64,000 bases of DNA from Lachnospiraceae bacterium (GTDB lineage: Bacteria; Bacillota; Clostridia; Lachnospirales; Lachnospiraceae), in NCBI GenBank assembly GCA_021770755.1, contig JAETQI010000007.1, positions 50,498 through 114,497 on the forward strand. Direction: 5' to 3'. Both the position numbers and the translations under genes were made by a program. Position 1 is the stretch's first letter, and each line of letters opens with the position of its first letter. The notes beneath the pieces were generated by a model, which was not told where the DNA came from, searched no databases, and worked only from the letters and a program-made list of their open reading frames with translations. Below are positions 1-9,066 of this stretch, one piece after another.

Positions 1-116
1 TTAAAAATATACAGATCATTGCCGGTCTCCCTGACTTTCTGCTGCATCCCCCGCAGTATCCCGCCTATGTGCTCGCCGTTCCACGCAGTAGAAAAAACTG
101 CTATCTTTTTTCCCAT
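1..116 (-). CDS. N-terminal fragment of a sugar-binding-protein-like sensor or regulator (cut by window edge)
   Basis: Only the first 38 codons are inside the window. The start ATG at 116 is preceded by GGAGG four bases upstream. The peptide begins MGKKIAVFSTAWNGEHIGG, a short beta strand followed by a helix, which resembles the opening of periplasmic-binding-protein (LacI-like) sensor domains. Such sensors in this group are often fused to GGDEF or other signalling domains, but that part is outside the window. It lies 47 bases after the chemoreceptor stop on the same strand, so it is probably the last gene of that unit. Family assignment is an inference from a short stretch. Confidence 0.5.
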   Translation of the reverse strand, partial: MGKKIAVFSTAWNGEHIGGILRGMQQKVRETGNDLYIF

Positions 117-163
117 CGATCCTCCATCCCCTCAATATACTGATACTGCCAAAACAGCGCTTA

Positions 164-2614
164 TCATTCCTCTGTCGCAAAGTAATTCAGATTTTCCTCG
201 ACGGCCGCCGATAGCTGCTTTAGCTCCACTGCCGTTCTGGCAAGCGATGCCGTGGCATCATTCAATTCATTCATCGAAGCGTTGGTCTGCTCTGTCGTCG
301 CAGCATTCTCCTGCGCTATGGCAGACAGGTTCGTCATAAGACCGACCACATGCTCGCCCGACCTGCTGCAGACACCCGCCTGCTCCTGCACGGCGCCCAT
401 GCCAACGACAGCATTGGATATCCCCTCATCGACTACCCCGAATTTCACCTTCGTCTCATCGAGTGCTGTCTTCTGATTCATGATCATGTCCGTAACATCA
501 TTGATGGACTGCACCGTCTGCCGGGACTCCTCCGACAACTCCAGGATAATGTCGTCGATGACCTTTGCCGACGAATTGGTCTGCTCCGCAAGCTTCTGGA
601 TCTCGCTTGCCACCACTGCAAAGCCTCGCCCTGCTTCCCCTGCCCTTGCTGCCTCTATGCTGGCATTCAGCGATAACAGGTTCGTCTGGCTCGCGATCTC
701 CGCGATCAGATTGACCACTTCCTGGATCTTGACGACCGACTCGTTTGTCTTGTGGATCTGGTCGGATATCTTTATGAATGCTTCCGTTGTCTGGTCGCTC
801 GTGCTGCTCAGCTCATTGACGATCTTTGCCGCCTCCGCTCCCCTTTGATTCATCTCCTTTGCCGTGTCTGACAGACAGTTGACACTCTCCGTGATCTGGG
901 ACATATTCTCCTGCATGATCGCTGCCTGATGGGAAGATTCTGAGATGTCGCCTGCCTGTGTTGCCGCGCCCCTTGCGATCTCCTCCAACGCCGTGCTCAC
1001 CACCTCAGAAGCGCCCTTTGTCCTGTTTGCCTTACTTTCAAGCTCGCTGCCTGCCTCCGCGAGATTTGTCGAGATCCCTTTCAGTTGCCTGATGCTGCCC
1101 TCGAGCTTGTCCAGAAATCCGTTCAGATTGCCGCCAAACTGTGAGAACTCGTCGTTTTTATCCGCCCGGATCCTCACAGAGATGCTTCCCTGCGCGATCT
1201 TATCCAGCGATTTCTTAAAGCTCGTCACGCTTCTGTCTATGCCAGTCCCGATCAGGACCGTCATGCCGACAAGGATCATCGATGCCGCGATCAGCACGAT
1301 CACGCTCAGCCTTTCCACCGTCGATTTCACCTGTGCCATATCCTTGGATGCCATATCCTTGATCACCTCGCACAGATTTGTGAGATCTGTATTCAGCGCT
1401 GTATTCTCCGCTTTCAATGCAAGGATCTTGTCATCGAGCGCCTTCATCTGCGAGAGGATCTCTTTCTTTGCGCCAAGCTTTGCCGCCGAATCGTCGGCAA
1501 GTCCGCTGTCCGTCGTGTACAACGGTATATTGGTCTCCATCTCCGCGACCAGTTGCTCGATCTCTGTGTAGCTCTCTGACACGTCTTTTCCCTCGACCAC
1601 CAGTTTGCTGTATGCTTCCACCTTCTTGTCAAGCTGTTCCAGGCTTCCGCTAAAACCGTAGGCACCCGAGTAGGCACCGCCGTATTTGTAATCAAAGGTC
1701 ATGTCTGTCGGCTCCAGATACAGCGTGTACTCGATGTCGGAATAATTCTGCGGATCGTACTCGCTGACCGGGATCTGTACTGCAAATTCCTCCCAGCTAT
1801 CACCGGAAGCGTTAAAATTACAGCCTACGCGGATCGCCGGTCTGCCGTCGAACGTGAGGACTTCGCTGTCCACATAGGCAACATTGGAACCTGTCACCGA
1901 ATCGACTGCGTCCAGGTCGATCTCTGCCTGGTCTGCGCCTTTGGCAAATCTGATATCTGTGATATAACAATTGTTATGATATGTGAGTGTCCCTCCGATG
2001 CGGAATATCAGCGAATTTCTCCTCACACCGTGCGGCACAGGCCCGGCATAGTCCAGCTTCACATACTCTTTGCCATCGATCTCCACGCGCTCGCCGCTCG
2101 CCCACATATTGGCATCGCTCCACTTGATCTCCAACCACTCCGGCTTATCGATCAGCACGGAAAAACTCTCCGACAGCGCACTGTTGGCTTCTATGTACTG
2201 TCCGTACAGTCCGCTTGCGCCGTCAAATCCTCTCGTGTTGCTCATCTTGCTGATCTCACTGTAGTTTGCCTGGATCTTCGTCAGCTCGTCGAGCATTTTG
2301 CCGATATTTTCCCGGTATGCCGCGCCTGTCATGCCCTGCAGCGTTTCCGCGTTGGACAGCATTGTGGACAGGTTGTCCAGAATATTGTCCAGATATTTCT
2401 GATCGATATAGTACTGGTACTGCGCCTCCAGTGCAAGGTTCTTTGCCTGCAGCACGTCGATCTCGTTGACGATCGATCCGATCTCGCTGTTGCTGCTGTT
2501 CCTGTTGAGCGAGTTGATCCCCAGCACGCCGATGCAGACCGCCACCAGGATCGAGAAGATCCCCATCAGCAGGATCTTGCTCTTGATCGTCTGAAACACT
2601 CCTGTACTTCTCAT
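164..2614 (-). CDS. Methyl-accepting chemotaxis protein with a carbohydrate-binding-like beta insert in the sensor region
   Basis: An 816-residue transmembrane chemoreceptor. TM1 is near residues 14-34 and TM2 near 436-457, a HAMP domain follows (about 455-510), and the signalling tip is clear around 634-678 (SQTNLLSLNASIEAARAGEA). The roughly 400-residue outer region is unusual. Helical segments (about 40-150 and 325-430) flank a beta-rich, tryptophan- and tyrosine-rich block (about 155-320) that reads like a carbohydrate-binding beta sandwich. ATG start with GGAGG ten bases upstream. It lies 27 bases after the GH43 gene and next to a GH5 endoglucanase in the same direction, so it probably senses plant oligosaccharides. 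The chemoreceptor call is firm; the ligand is inferred. Confidence 0.9.
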   Translation of the reverse strand: MRSTGVFQTIKSKILLMGIFSILVAVCIGVLGINSLNRNSSNSEIGSIVNEIDVLQAKNLALEAQYQYYIDQKYLDNILDNLSTMLSNAETLQGMTGAAYRENIGKMLDELTKIQANYSEISKMSNTRGFDGASGLYGQYIEANSALSESFSVLIDKPEWLEIKWSDANMWASGERVEIDGKEYVKLDYAGPVPHGVRRNSLIFRIGGTLTYHNNCYITDIRFAKGADQAEIDLDAVDSVTGSNVAYVDSEVLTFDGRPAIRVGCNFNASGDSWEEFAVQIPVSEYDPQNYSDIEYTLYLEPTDMTFDYKYGGAYSGAYGFSGSLEQLDKKVEAYSKLVVEGKDVSESYTEIEQLVAEMETNIPLYTTDSGLADDSAAKLGAKKEILSQMKALDDKILALKAENTALNTDLTNLCEVIKDMASKDMAQVKSTVERLSVIVLIAASMILVGMTVLIGTGIDRSVTSFKKSLDKIAQGSISVRIRADKNDEFSQFGGNLNGFLDKLEGSIRQLKGISTNLAEAGSELESKANRTKGASEVVSTALEEIARGAATQAGDISESSHQAAIMQENMSQITESVNCLSDTAKEMNQRGAEAAKIVNELSSTSDQTTEAFIKISDQIHKTNESVVKIQEVVNLIAEIASQTNLLSLNASIEAARAGEAGRGFAVVASEIQKLAEQTNSSAKVIDDIILELSEESRQTVQSINDVTDMIMNQKTALDETKVKFGVVDEGISNAVVGMGAVQEQAGVCSRSGEHVVGLMTNLSAIAQENAATTEQTNASMNELNDATASLARTAVELKQLSAAVEENLNYFATEE

Positions 2615-2641
2615 TGCACTTTATCCTCCGTTCCCTGCTTT

Positions 2642-4072
2642 TTATATTATTTCTCCGTGCGCCTCCGTCCGCAGCGCAAAGGACAGCAGCGATGCGTTCC
2701 CGCCGCCGCGGTAGGTCAGATAGACCGCATGCACACCGTCATCGAGCGCAATCGGCGCGCTGTACTCCTCCCAGACATTGGTGTTGTGGATCGGAATGCT
2801 CGCAAGCACCTCCCCGTCCCACTTCGTCCGTACCTCAAAACATCCCTCCGCGTAGCCGCGCGTCCTGATCGAGACCGCGGTCACATGCTTACAGTCAAAA
2901 TACTTGAATCCTGCCGTCGCGGAATCCTTCATATTGCCGATATAGCCCGGGTTCTCATCTCCGTCGCGCCCATCCTGCATGATCTTGGGGAAACGGTCGT
3001 CCGCCACATAGACTGACGGCGTGTCAGTGAACAGATTGCACGCAAGATATGCGCCGTACTCGCCCTCGCCCACAAGCGGTCCGCCATTCAATCCGCAGGA
3101 TGTCATCTCCGCCTGCACGATCGTTCCGTCAGAAAGCAGCCTGATCTTCTCCGCGCAGCCCTGACGGCTGTACCATGTGCCGTTCGTATGCCTGTGATAG
3201 AAAATATACCATGACCCGCCGATCTCCACGATGCTGCCGTGATTGTTCGCCCCGTACGCCATCGGCTGATCCGCCGGTTTGTAGCTGTCTATATGCAGAT
3301 CGCAGTTGCTGACGATGACGCCCCCGTAGACAAATCCCCCGTCAGGCTTGTCGCTGACCGCGTAGCACAGTTCATGCATCACAATGGACGAGTAGATAAA
3401 ATAATACTTCTCCCCCACCACGCGGATCGAGGCTGCCTCAAAATACTCGTGCCCCTCATATCCTGTACCCTCGCTGTACTCACAGCCCGGCACGATGATA
3501 CGCGGCGGCTCCACGACCGTGAGCATATCCGAATCCAGCACAGTCACCATGGCGCCGCTTCTCGAGCGGTCTCCCCGCGCGCAGAACCCGGTATACAGAT
3601 AAGTCCTGTCCCCTAACGTCAGCACCCCCGGATCGAACTGCGGCTCGTCTCCCGCCCGCTCGCCGAGGCGGGTGTTGTCACTGTAGTGCACATATCCATA
3701 AAATTCAAACTTCCCCGCGGGCGTATCGCAGACTGCCACCGACACGACACACACCTTATCCAGCACATAATAGAGATAATATCTGCCGTCCGGTCCCACT
3801 GTGATATCGGGCGCGTACAGACACATTTTCCCATCCCTGTTGAGCGGATCGGCGTCCTTTTTGTAGATGACGCCCTCGTACCGCCAGTTGCCCAGATCAT
3901 CCACCGGCGCCGACCAGCACACATAGTCCCCCATACAGAATACATACCCATTGTAATAATCATGCGAGCCGTAGATATACACCCTGTCCCCGAACACATA
4001 CGGCTCACCGTCCGGTATGTACTCCCACGAGGGCAGGTATGGATTCAGCGCCTGCTTCCCTGTCTTACTCAT
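2642..4072 (-). CDS. Glycoside hydrolase family 43 enzyme with C-terminal beta-sandwich
   Basis: A 476-residue GH43 five-bladed propeller (about 10-310) with a C-terminal region (about 350-475) resembling a CBM6-type module. Probable catalytic residues are D21 (PDGEP, base), D147 (FDPGV, pKa modulator) and E212 (YFEAAS, acid). No signal peptide is seen, so it probably acts in the cytoplasm on imported arabino- or xylo-oligosaccharides. The ATG at 4072 is chosen over a GTG 21 bases upstream because GGAAAGGA sits at the right distance. It lies 33 bases after the GH5 gene, in the same unit. The GH43 subfamily, and hence arabinofuranosidase versus xylosidase, cannot be decided by eye. Confidence 0.87.
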   Translation of the reverse strand: MSKTGKQALNPYLPSWEYIPDGEPYVFGDRVYIYGSHDYYNGYVFCMGDYVCWSAPVDDLGNWRYEGVIYKKDADPLNRDGKMCLYAPDITVGPDGRYYLYYVLDKVCVVSVAVCDTPAGKFEFYGYVHYSDNTRLGERAGDEPQFDPGVLTLGDRTYLYTGFCARGDRSRSGAMVTVLDSDMLTVVEPPRIIVPGCEYSEGTGYEGHEYFEAASIRVVGEKYYFIYSSIVMHELCYAVSDKPDGGFVYGGVIVSNCDLHIDSYKPADQPMAYGANNHGSIVEIGGSWYIFYHRHTNGTWYSRQGCAEKIRLLSDGTIVQAEMTSCGLNGGPLVGEGEYGAYLACNLFTDTPSVYVADDRFPKIMQDGRDGDENPGYIGNMKDSATAGFKYFDCKHVTAVSIRTRGYAEGCFEVRTKWDGEVLASIPIHNTNVWEEYSAPIALDDGVHAVYLTYRGGGNASLLSFALRTEAHGEII

Positions 4073-4105
4073 AATCACACCATTCCTTTCCACACGTACA
4101 TGCTG

Positions 4106-5458
4106 TTAATCCTCTCCATTGCAGGCATCGATGATCGCATCCACGTATCCTTTGTCAAACCATGTCACATTCTGTCTGTCGAGATATCCGAAAGTCTCCC
4201 CTTTCGTCACGTCCGCGACACTGCCGTTGTCCCACAGGATACACGGGATCTGCACAGTCTCACCCGCGGAGTCCTTACATGCCGTGACTGCCTGGTTCAC
4301 ATAGTATGCTGCGTGTTCTTTGCGGGACTCCTCATTGTCTGCTTTCAGGATCGTTCCCCACTCGCTGATCACGACCGGCACATCCTTTGATGTCCACTGC
4401 TGGCTGATCACGCGGAACACTTCCTTCACGTCGTTTTTGACCTGCTCGTCAAACACACTCTTGCCGTTCTCCGACACGTCCATACAGAAAAAGTAAGGGG
4501 AATAAGGATGCGTTGACACCATGATCCGGTTGGGATAACCGCCATTGTCTGTCGGAAGCACCTGGTTCCTGTACGAATACAGGTTCCCGGCATACCCTGT
4601 GCACATGATGAAACGCGAGGCGTTGTATCCGCTGTCCACTGCGCGAATCGCATCGACGCCCGCCTGGGAGTAAGTGTTGATGATGCGCTGCGCTTCCTGC
4701 GAATTTGGCGTATCCGGCGTCCACTCGTCGTCCGTGCCTGAAAGCCGCACCTCGTTGATCACCTCAAAGATCAGATGAAGGTCATACTCCGCAAACACCG
4801 TCGCCACCTGTGTCCAGATCTGTGTGATATAGTTGACCGACTGCTCCTGGCACTCCGCTGTCGGATAGATGAATCGCTTGTCCTTGTTGTCGTCGTGATG
4901 AATGTTGATGACGACGTAGAGTCCCTCGTCATAACAGTAGTCCACGACTTCCTTCACCCTGCTCATCCATGCCTCGCTGATGGTATAGACTTTCTTCCCG
5001 TTTTCGTCTGTTGTGATATCGACATGATCATGCCATGACACTGGGATCCTGATCGTCCGGAATCCCTGTTCTTTCACCAGGCGGATCATCTCCTTCGTCG
5101 TCCTGGTATTGCCGGGCAGCCACGCACCCTCATAATCCAGCTCATCGGAAAGCCCGCTGCAGTCAATGGCGTCAAAGGTATTTCCCAGATTCCAGCCCAT
5201 ACCCATGTCCGCCACAAAGTCCTGCCACCGCACACCGTCGTCCTTCTGCTCCAAAGCCGGTTCCCCGGTCTGTGCCGCCGTCGCGGTCTCTGTCTCTATC
5301 TCAATTTGTTCCACTGTACTGTCTTGTATCTCTGTGTTCATCTCTTCGCTTTCCTCCATTTCCGCCGTCTGTACAGACGTTTTCTCCGCTGTCTGCCCAC
5401 AGCCCGACAGGACTGCCCCTGTCAGCAGCGCTGTCAGCAGAACGATTTTTTTCCTCAT
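4106..5458 (-). CDS. GH5 (subfamily 4-like) endoglucanase lipoprotein
   Basis: A 450-residue secreted lipoprotein. The signal peptide ends in LSGC (Cys20), followed by an acidic Thr/Glu-rich linker (21-75) and a GH5 TIM barrel. Diagnostic motifs are GWNLGNTFDA (88-97), RIPVSW (137-142), NIHHD, the acid/base E236 in FEVINEVR and the nucleophile E366 in VVISEWG. GH5_4 enzymes cut cellulose, xyloglucan or mixed-linkage glucan. The usual NEP is NEV here, a mild deviation. Its ATG overlaps the TGA of the upstream U32-like gene by four bases (ATGA), implying translational coupling. It is the only secreted enzyme of this small cluster. Confidence 0.92.
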   Translation of the reverse strand: MRKKIVLLTALLTGAVLSGCGQTAEKTSVQTAEMEESEEMNTEIQDSTVEQIEIETETATAAQTGEPALEQKDDGVRWQDFVADMGMGWNLGNTFDAIDCSGLSDELDYEGAWLPGNTRTTKEMIRLVKEQGFRTIRIPVSWHDHVDITTDENGKKVYTISEAWMSRVKEVVDYCYDEGLYVVINIHHDDNKDKRFIYPTAECQEQSVNYITQIWTQVATVFAEYDLHLIFEVINEVRLSGTDDEWTPDTPNSQEAQRIINTYSQAGVDAIRAVDSGYNASRFIMCTGYAGNLYSYRNQVLPTDNGGYPNRIMVSTHPYSPYFFCMDVSENGKSVFDEQVKNDVKEVFRVISQQWTSKDVPVVISEWGTILKADNEESRKEHAAYYVNQAVTACKDSAGETVQIPCILWDNGSVADVTKGETFGYLDRQNVTWFDKGYVDAIIDACNGED

Positions 5459-6363
5459 CTTCTTCCCCCTGTCTTCTTTGCGGCATCCGCTGCAAACTGA
5501 CCGATCTTTACACGTATGAATGTTTGTTTCTCCTCCCTCACAAGGAAATACAGATACGCGTCCAGCACATACGGATAAGGCATTCCCCTGCCCGCGATCT
5601 TAAAGTTCACAAAACCTCTCTCAATATAGCTTCCGATCTCGTCATTCGATATGAACGCCGGGCGTTTCATACACTCCGCGAAAGTTTTGTTCGGATTGGC
5701 ATTGGGACATTGAAAGATATCCTTCACATCAAACTCAAGCTGCGCCCTCGACTGCTGCGCGTAATGCTCCGCGCGCCTCTGGCAGCCCGGCGTGCACACC
5801 TCGTTCACCAGCAGCTCTATGCGCCCCGCATGAGGTTCCAGCTCCTTTAACGCGCGCTCATTATGATTCAGGTCATAATCCAGCACCACCAGGAAATAAT
5901 CCTGCGCCAGCTCCCCAAGCACGCCGTCTGTCTCCGCGATCCGCTTTGTGGTCGATGAGATCAGCGCAAAGCGCGGCCATTCGCGCCGGATATAATCCTC
6001 CAGCACGCGGGTGTTTACCAGCACCTGATTCATACCGTTGTCCGCAAGCCGCATGATAAGGTTGCAGTAGGTATCCAGCACATGCTTCTCCTCCAGGACA
6101 GAATTCGTCCATGTAAATCTCACTGGCACGCCCTTGCTGTTGTAGAGCCTGAGGGTCGCCTCGATATCCCGCTTTCCGGCGATCCCCATGACCACCCGTC
6201 CGCCGTTCCAGATAGCGCCCGGAAATGTCCCGTAAACCGATCCGATCCTGTATCCCTCACGGAAACAGTCCGGATACTTCTCCATCAGCATGATCACCGC
6301 GTAATTTAACTGCCGGTAATAACAGAACCCCGGCAGATGCCAATAGACCTCTCTCTTCTCCAT
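5455..6363 (-). CDS. U32-peptidase-like cysteine-motif protein A
   Basis: A 302-residue soluble protein. The block LLVNEVCTPGCQRRAEHY (about 193-210) followed later by GFVNFKIAGRG matches the core of U32 (collagenase-like, UbiU/UbiV/YhbU) proteins. U32 members that have been studied often carry an Fe-S cluster on four cysteines rather than acting as proteases. Cys residues in CTPGC, in the FQCPN segment and in AECMKR could serve here. ATG start with GGAGG seven bases upstream. It follows paralogue B by 21 bases and overlaps the GH5 start by four bases. The tie to an endoglucanase is unexplained. Family assignment is moderate and the function unknown. Confidence 0.65.
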   Translation of the reverse strand: MEKREVYWHLPGFCYYRQLNYAVIMLMEKYPDCFREGYRIGSVYGTFPGAIWNGGRVVMGIAGKRDIEATLRLYNSKGVPVRFTWTNSVLEEKHVLDTYCNLIMRLADNGMNQVLVNTRVLEDYIRREWPRFALISSTTKRIAETDGVLGELAQDYFLVVLDYDLNHNERALKELEPHAGRIELLVNEVCTPGCQRRAEHYAQQSRAQLEFDVKDIFQCPNANPNKTFAECMKRPAFISNDEIGSYIERGFVNFKIAGRGMPYPYVLDAYLYFLVREEKQTFIRVKIGQFAADAAKKTGGRR

Positions 6364-6384
6364 GTCAATCCTCCCTTCCCGCTG

Positions 6385-7335
6385 TTATGGCCACCTAGAG
6401 GGCTTTGGCCTGCCCACCGTGATCATCCTGTTTGCCGCCAGACTGTTGAGCAGCGTTGTCGCAGCGTCCACACGGTATTGGGGACGTATCAGATAATGGC
6501 AGTAAACCTCCAGGATATAAAAGAGGTTCGCCGTCCTTCCCTCCAGCTTGAAATTGCAAAATCCCATCGGCACATACTTCTCCCAGATATCCTCGGGCGA
6601 CACATACGTGCAGTAGCTCTGTATCGTGGCAAACTCATTATGTTCCCCGTAATCGCAGTGCCATTGCTCCAGGGGGATCTGCCTGTCGGGGGTGCGCGTG
6701 CGGTTTTTGAGCATGATCCGCTGGTTTTTTGCCTCGTTTTCGTAGTGTCTGCCGCGTCTTGGACAGTCGGGCTGGCATACCGCGTTCACAAGGATCTCGC
6801 AGCGGCTCTTATCCCCGATCTTTTCCAGCTCCTCAAAGCGGTTGTTGAAATTATAGTCCAGGACTACGAGATGGTAGTCCTTTTCCAGCTCCGCGTTCAC
6901 CGCATCAATATCCCGGATCTCCTTGCAGGTGGAGCTGTTGATCCGAAAGCCCGGATAATTTCTGCGTATATATTCCTCCAGAAGCGGCGACACGACAAGG
7001 ACTCCGTTCATACCGTTATCTGCCGCCTTCATGCAGAAATTGCAGTAAGGGTCTTTCAGATCCTCCTCGTCAATGAACATGTTCGTGTAGGTATAGCGCA
7101 CCGCCACGCCCTTGTCGTTGATGCTTTTGATCGCATGCTCTATATAACCTGCATCGCACTGGTCATTCGGCGAGCGCCTGCCGCCATTCCAGAGCGACAT
7201 GGGAAATTCCCCGAAGAAAGACGCGATCCGCACGCCCTCCCTGAAATAGTGCGGTCTCTTCTCAAGCATCGACAGCAGCACCATATTCAGCGGAAAATTC
7301 TGCCTGAGTCCCGGCAGATGAAACCTAACCTCCAT
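6385..7335 (-). CDS. U32-peptidase-like cysteine-motif protein B
   Basis: A 316-residue paralogue of the next gene, sharing the layout HLPG near the N terminus, WNGGR (about 68-72), ADNGMN, a cysteine block NAVCQPDCPRRGRHY, and GFCNFKLEGR near the C terminus. It is richer in cysteine than protein A (further Cys in DQCD, YCNFC, WHCDYG, SYCTY), so B looks like the metal-cluster-binding partner and A a reduced copy. ATG at 7335 is preferred over an upstream start because AAAGGA lies eight bases before it. A terminator ends only 27 bases upstream, so expression relies on read-through or a promoter beyond the hairpin. No substrate can be named. Confidence 0.65.
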   Translation of the reverse strand: MEVRFHLPGLRQNFPLNMVLLSMLEKRPHYFREGVRIASFFGEFPMSLWNGGRRSPNDQCDAGYIEHAIKSINDKGVAVRYTYTNMFIDEEDLKDPYCNFCMKAADNGMNGVLVVSPLLEEYIRRNYPGFRINSSTCKEIRDIDAVNAELEKDYHLVVLDYNFNNRFEELEKIGDKSRCEILVNAVCQPDCPRRGRHYENEAKNQRIMLKNRTRTPDRQIPLEQWHCDYGEHNEFATIQSYCTYVSPEDIWEKYVPMGFCNFKLEGRTANLFYILEVYCHYLIRPQYRVDAATTLLNSLAANRMITVGRPKPSRWP

Positions 7336-7362
7336 CTTTTCATCCTTTCCTCCGCATCTTCT

Positions 7363-7396
7363 AAAAAGGGGATGGCGCTCGGAAAACACCATCCCC
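7363..7396 (-). terminator. Rho-independent terminator of the nine-gene transporter operon
   Basis: On the minus strand a perfect 8-bp stem (GGGGATGG/CCATCCCC, 7368-7375 with 7389-7396) is followed directly by five T (7363-7367). It lies 62 bases past the binding-protein stop and 27 bases before the start of the U32-like gene. It may leak or act as an attenuator for the downstream cluster. Confidence 0.85.
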
Positions 7397-7406
7397 CATT
7401 GTTGCT

Positions 7407-7442
7407 GATCACAATATTGATCGCTGTATTAATATGATACAA
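7407..7442 (-). promoter_or_regulatory. Weak candidate promoter/operator ahead of the U32-GH5-GH43 unit
   Basis: On the minus strand TTGTAT (7437-7442) and CAATAT (7414-7419) are spaced by 17 bases. The -10-like element lies within the inverted repeat GATCA-N6-TGATC (7407-7422). It sits upstream of the terminator hairpin, so a transcript from here would have to read through it. The -10 match is poor. Confidence 0.25.
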
Positions 7443-7457
7443 ATCCTGTCGTCCAGA

Positions 7458-9047
7458 TCATTCTTTCAGAGAAGCATTGAACTCGTCAACGGCTGTCTGC
7501 CATGCAGGAAGATTCTGCTCTAAGATCGCATCAACGTCAGAACCTACACTCAGCTTATACAGGAAGTCATCATTCGGGTTGAAGTTCGGAACGATCGCGT
7601 GCCAGTCATCAACACCGTTCGTTGTCATCATATCGATCGTCTCGTCCACGGAGCGCGTATCCTTCATGCCGCCGTAAAGATTATCCAGCAGTGCATAGTA
7701 GCCTTCATAACCCGGAACATCCTCTGACCATACGTCATAGGCAAACATGATCTGTCTTGCCTTCTCATCGCTGTAGGAAGCAGGCATGCAGTAGAGGTTG
7801 TTGCTCTTATTTGTCACGTTGTCTCCCTTAGGTCCCTTCGGGAACATGACGAATCCGTAATCAACGCTCTGATCCAGTGTCACACCGTTTACTTCCACAG
7901 GATTCTGGCCTGTCAGCCAGCCGCCCTCATATGCGCAGTATGCGTCGTCATACATGAACGCTGCCTTGCCGCTCATAAAGAGGTTCTTGTAGTCCTCCCA
8001 GTTCGTTCCTTCCTCATTGCCGTAATCAAGGAAATAATTGTTGGTTACTGTATCGATACCAAAATGCAGGGCTTCTCTCACCGCATCGCTGTCAGCAGTC
8101 AGTGTGTATGTACCGTCGCTGTTCTTGGTGACAAGCTGTCCGCCGTTAGAGCGCACGCACATATATACCATGCCGCCGTTGTTCTGTACGCAGCCGTAAA
8201 TATCGTTCTGTCCGTCGTTGTCCGTATCCCGCTGTACTTCCTTCATGATGTCAACCCATGCATCCCAGGTCCACTCTCCATTGAGCTGCATATCATAGAT
8301 CGTCTCAGGATCGATGCCGGCATCCTTTAATACGGTCTTGTTGAAATACAGACCTGCTCTGGGCTCCGAAGGACCCGTATAGAAGCAGTATACAGAATCG
8401 CCTACCCTCCAACTGTTCACCTCGCCGTTCACCTGCCACTTCTCTGCGGAGAGGTCGATCACATCGCCGTCAAGCTTTGACAGGTCGTACATCAGTCCCT
8501 GGCTGACATCTGCCGCCGTCGCTGCAGAGTTTGTCAGTATGTAGATGATATTCTCATCGCTTCCTGAAGTGGCAGCCTGCACAAATGCCTCACCGATCGA
8601 GCCTTCGCCCCAGCCCCAGCCAGCGTAATTCTTCTGAACCATGGTAAAATTATATGTTTCCTGAAGCCAGTCACGATACTCTTTTTGCGCTTCCTTGAAA
8701 TCTGTATTGGCATCTTCCTCACCTGTCCACCAGTCGGCGATAATGATCTCCATGCCGCCTAAATCGAACGGCTCGCCTGTCGTCGGATCGATCCTCACTT
8801 CCGGTGTTCCGTCATCTTCTGCTTCCGTCGTCTGTGCCTCGCTGCCCGGCTCCGCGGCTTCTGTCTGTGCCTCGCCGCCTTTCTGTTCCTCACCGCCGGT
8901 CTGCTCTCCTGTGCTTGCCTGTGTGTCGCCGCCTGTCGCATCTCCGCTTGCAGGCTGATCTGCACTACCGCCGCAGCCAGTCATGCTGACTGTCATGATC
9001 GCTGCAATAGAAGCCGCCATCAATCTGTTTAACATTTTTCTTTTCAT
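7458..9047 (-). CDS. Sugar ABC transporter substrate-binding lipoprotein (second in operon)
   Basis: A 529-residue extracellular solute-binding protein. The signal peptide ends in the lipobox MTGC, followed by a Gly/Glu/Thr-rich linker (about 25-80) and a family-1-type binding domain of about 430 residues rich in Trp and Asp (for example WTWDAWVDIMKEVQRD), typical of carbohydrate binders. It should deliver sugar to the two permeases just upstream. The ATG at 9047 is chosen because GGAGG sits five bases before it. A long stem-loop in the 113-base gap upstream may stabilise this message. It is the last gene before the terminator. The ligand cannot be read from sequence. Confidence 0.9.
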   Translation of the reverse strand: MKRKMLNRLMAASIAAIMTVSMTGCGGSADQPASGDATGGDTQASTGEQTGGEEQKGGEAQTEAAEPGSEAQTTEAEDDGTPEVRIDPTTGEPFDLGGMEIIIADWWTGEEDANTDFKEAQKEYRDWLQETYNFTMVQKNYAGWGWGEGSIGEAFVQAATSGSDENIIYILTNSAATAADVSQGLMYDLSKLDGDVIDLSAEKWQVNGEVNSWRVGDSVYCFYTGPSEPRAGLYFNKTVLKDAGIDPETIYDMQLNGEWTWDAWVDIMKEVQRDTDNDGQNDIYGCVQNNGGMVYMCVRSNGGQLVTKNSDGTYTLTADSDAVREALHFGIDTVTNNYFLDYGNEEGTNWEDYKNLFMSGKAAFMYDDAYCAYEGGWLTGQNPVEVNGVTLDQSVDYGFVMFPKGPKGDNVTNKSNNLYCMPASYSDEKARQIMFAYDVWSEDVPGYEGYYALLDNLYGGMKDTRSVDETIDMMTTNGVDDWHAIVPNFNPNDDFLYKLSVGSDVDAILEQNLPAWQTAVDEFNASLKE

Positions 9048-9066
9048 ATTATCCTCCATTCTTGTC

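Noticed and set aside
1976..3016. Plus-strand open frame of 346 codons over the chemoreceptor/GH43 junction
   Set aside because: Antisense to two well-supported genes, no ribosome site, no recognisable domain.
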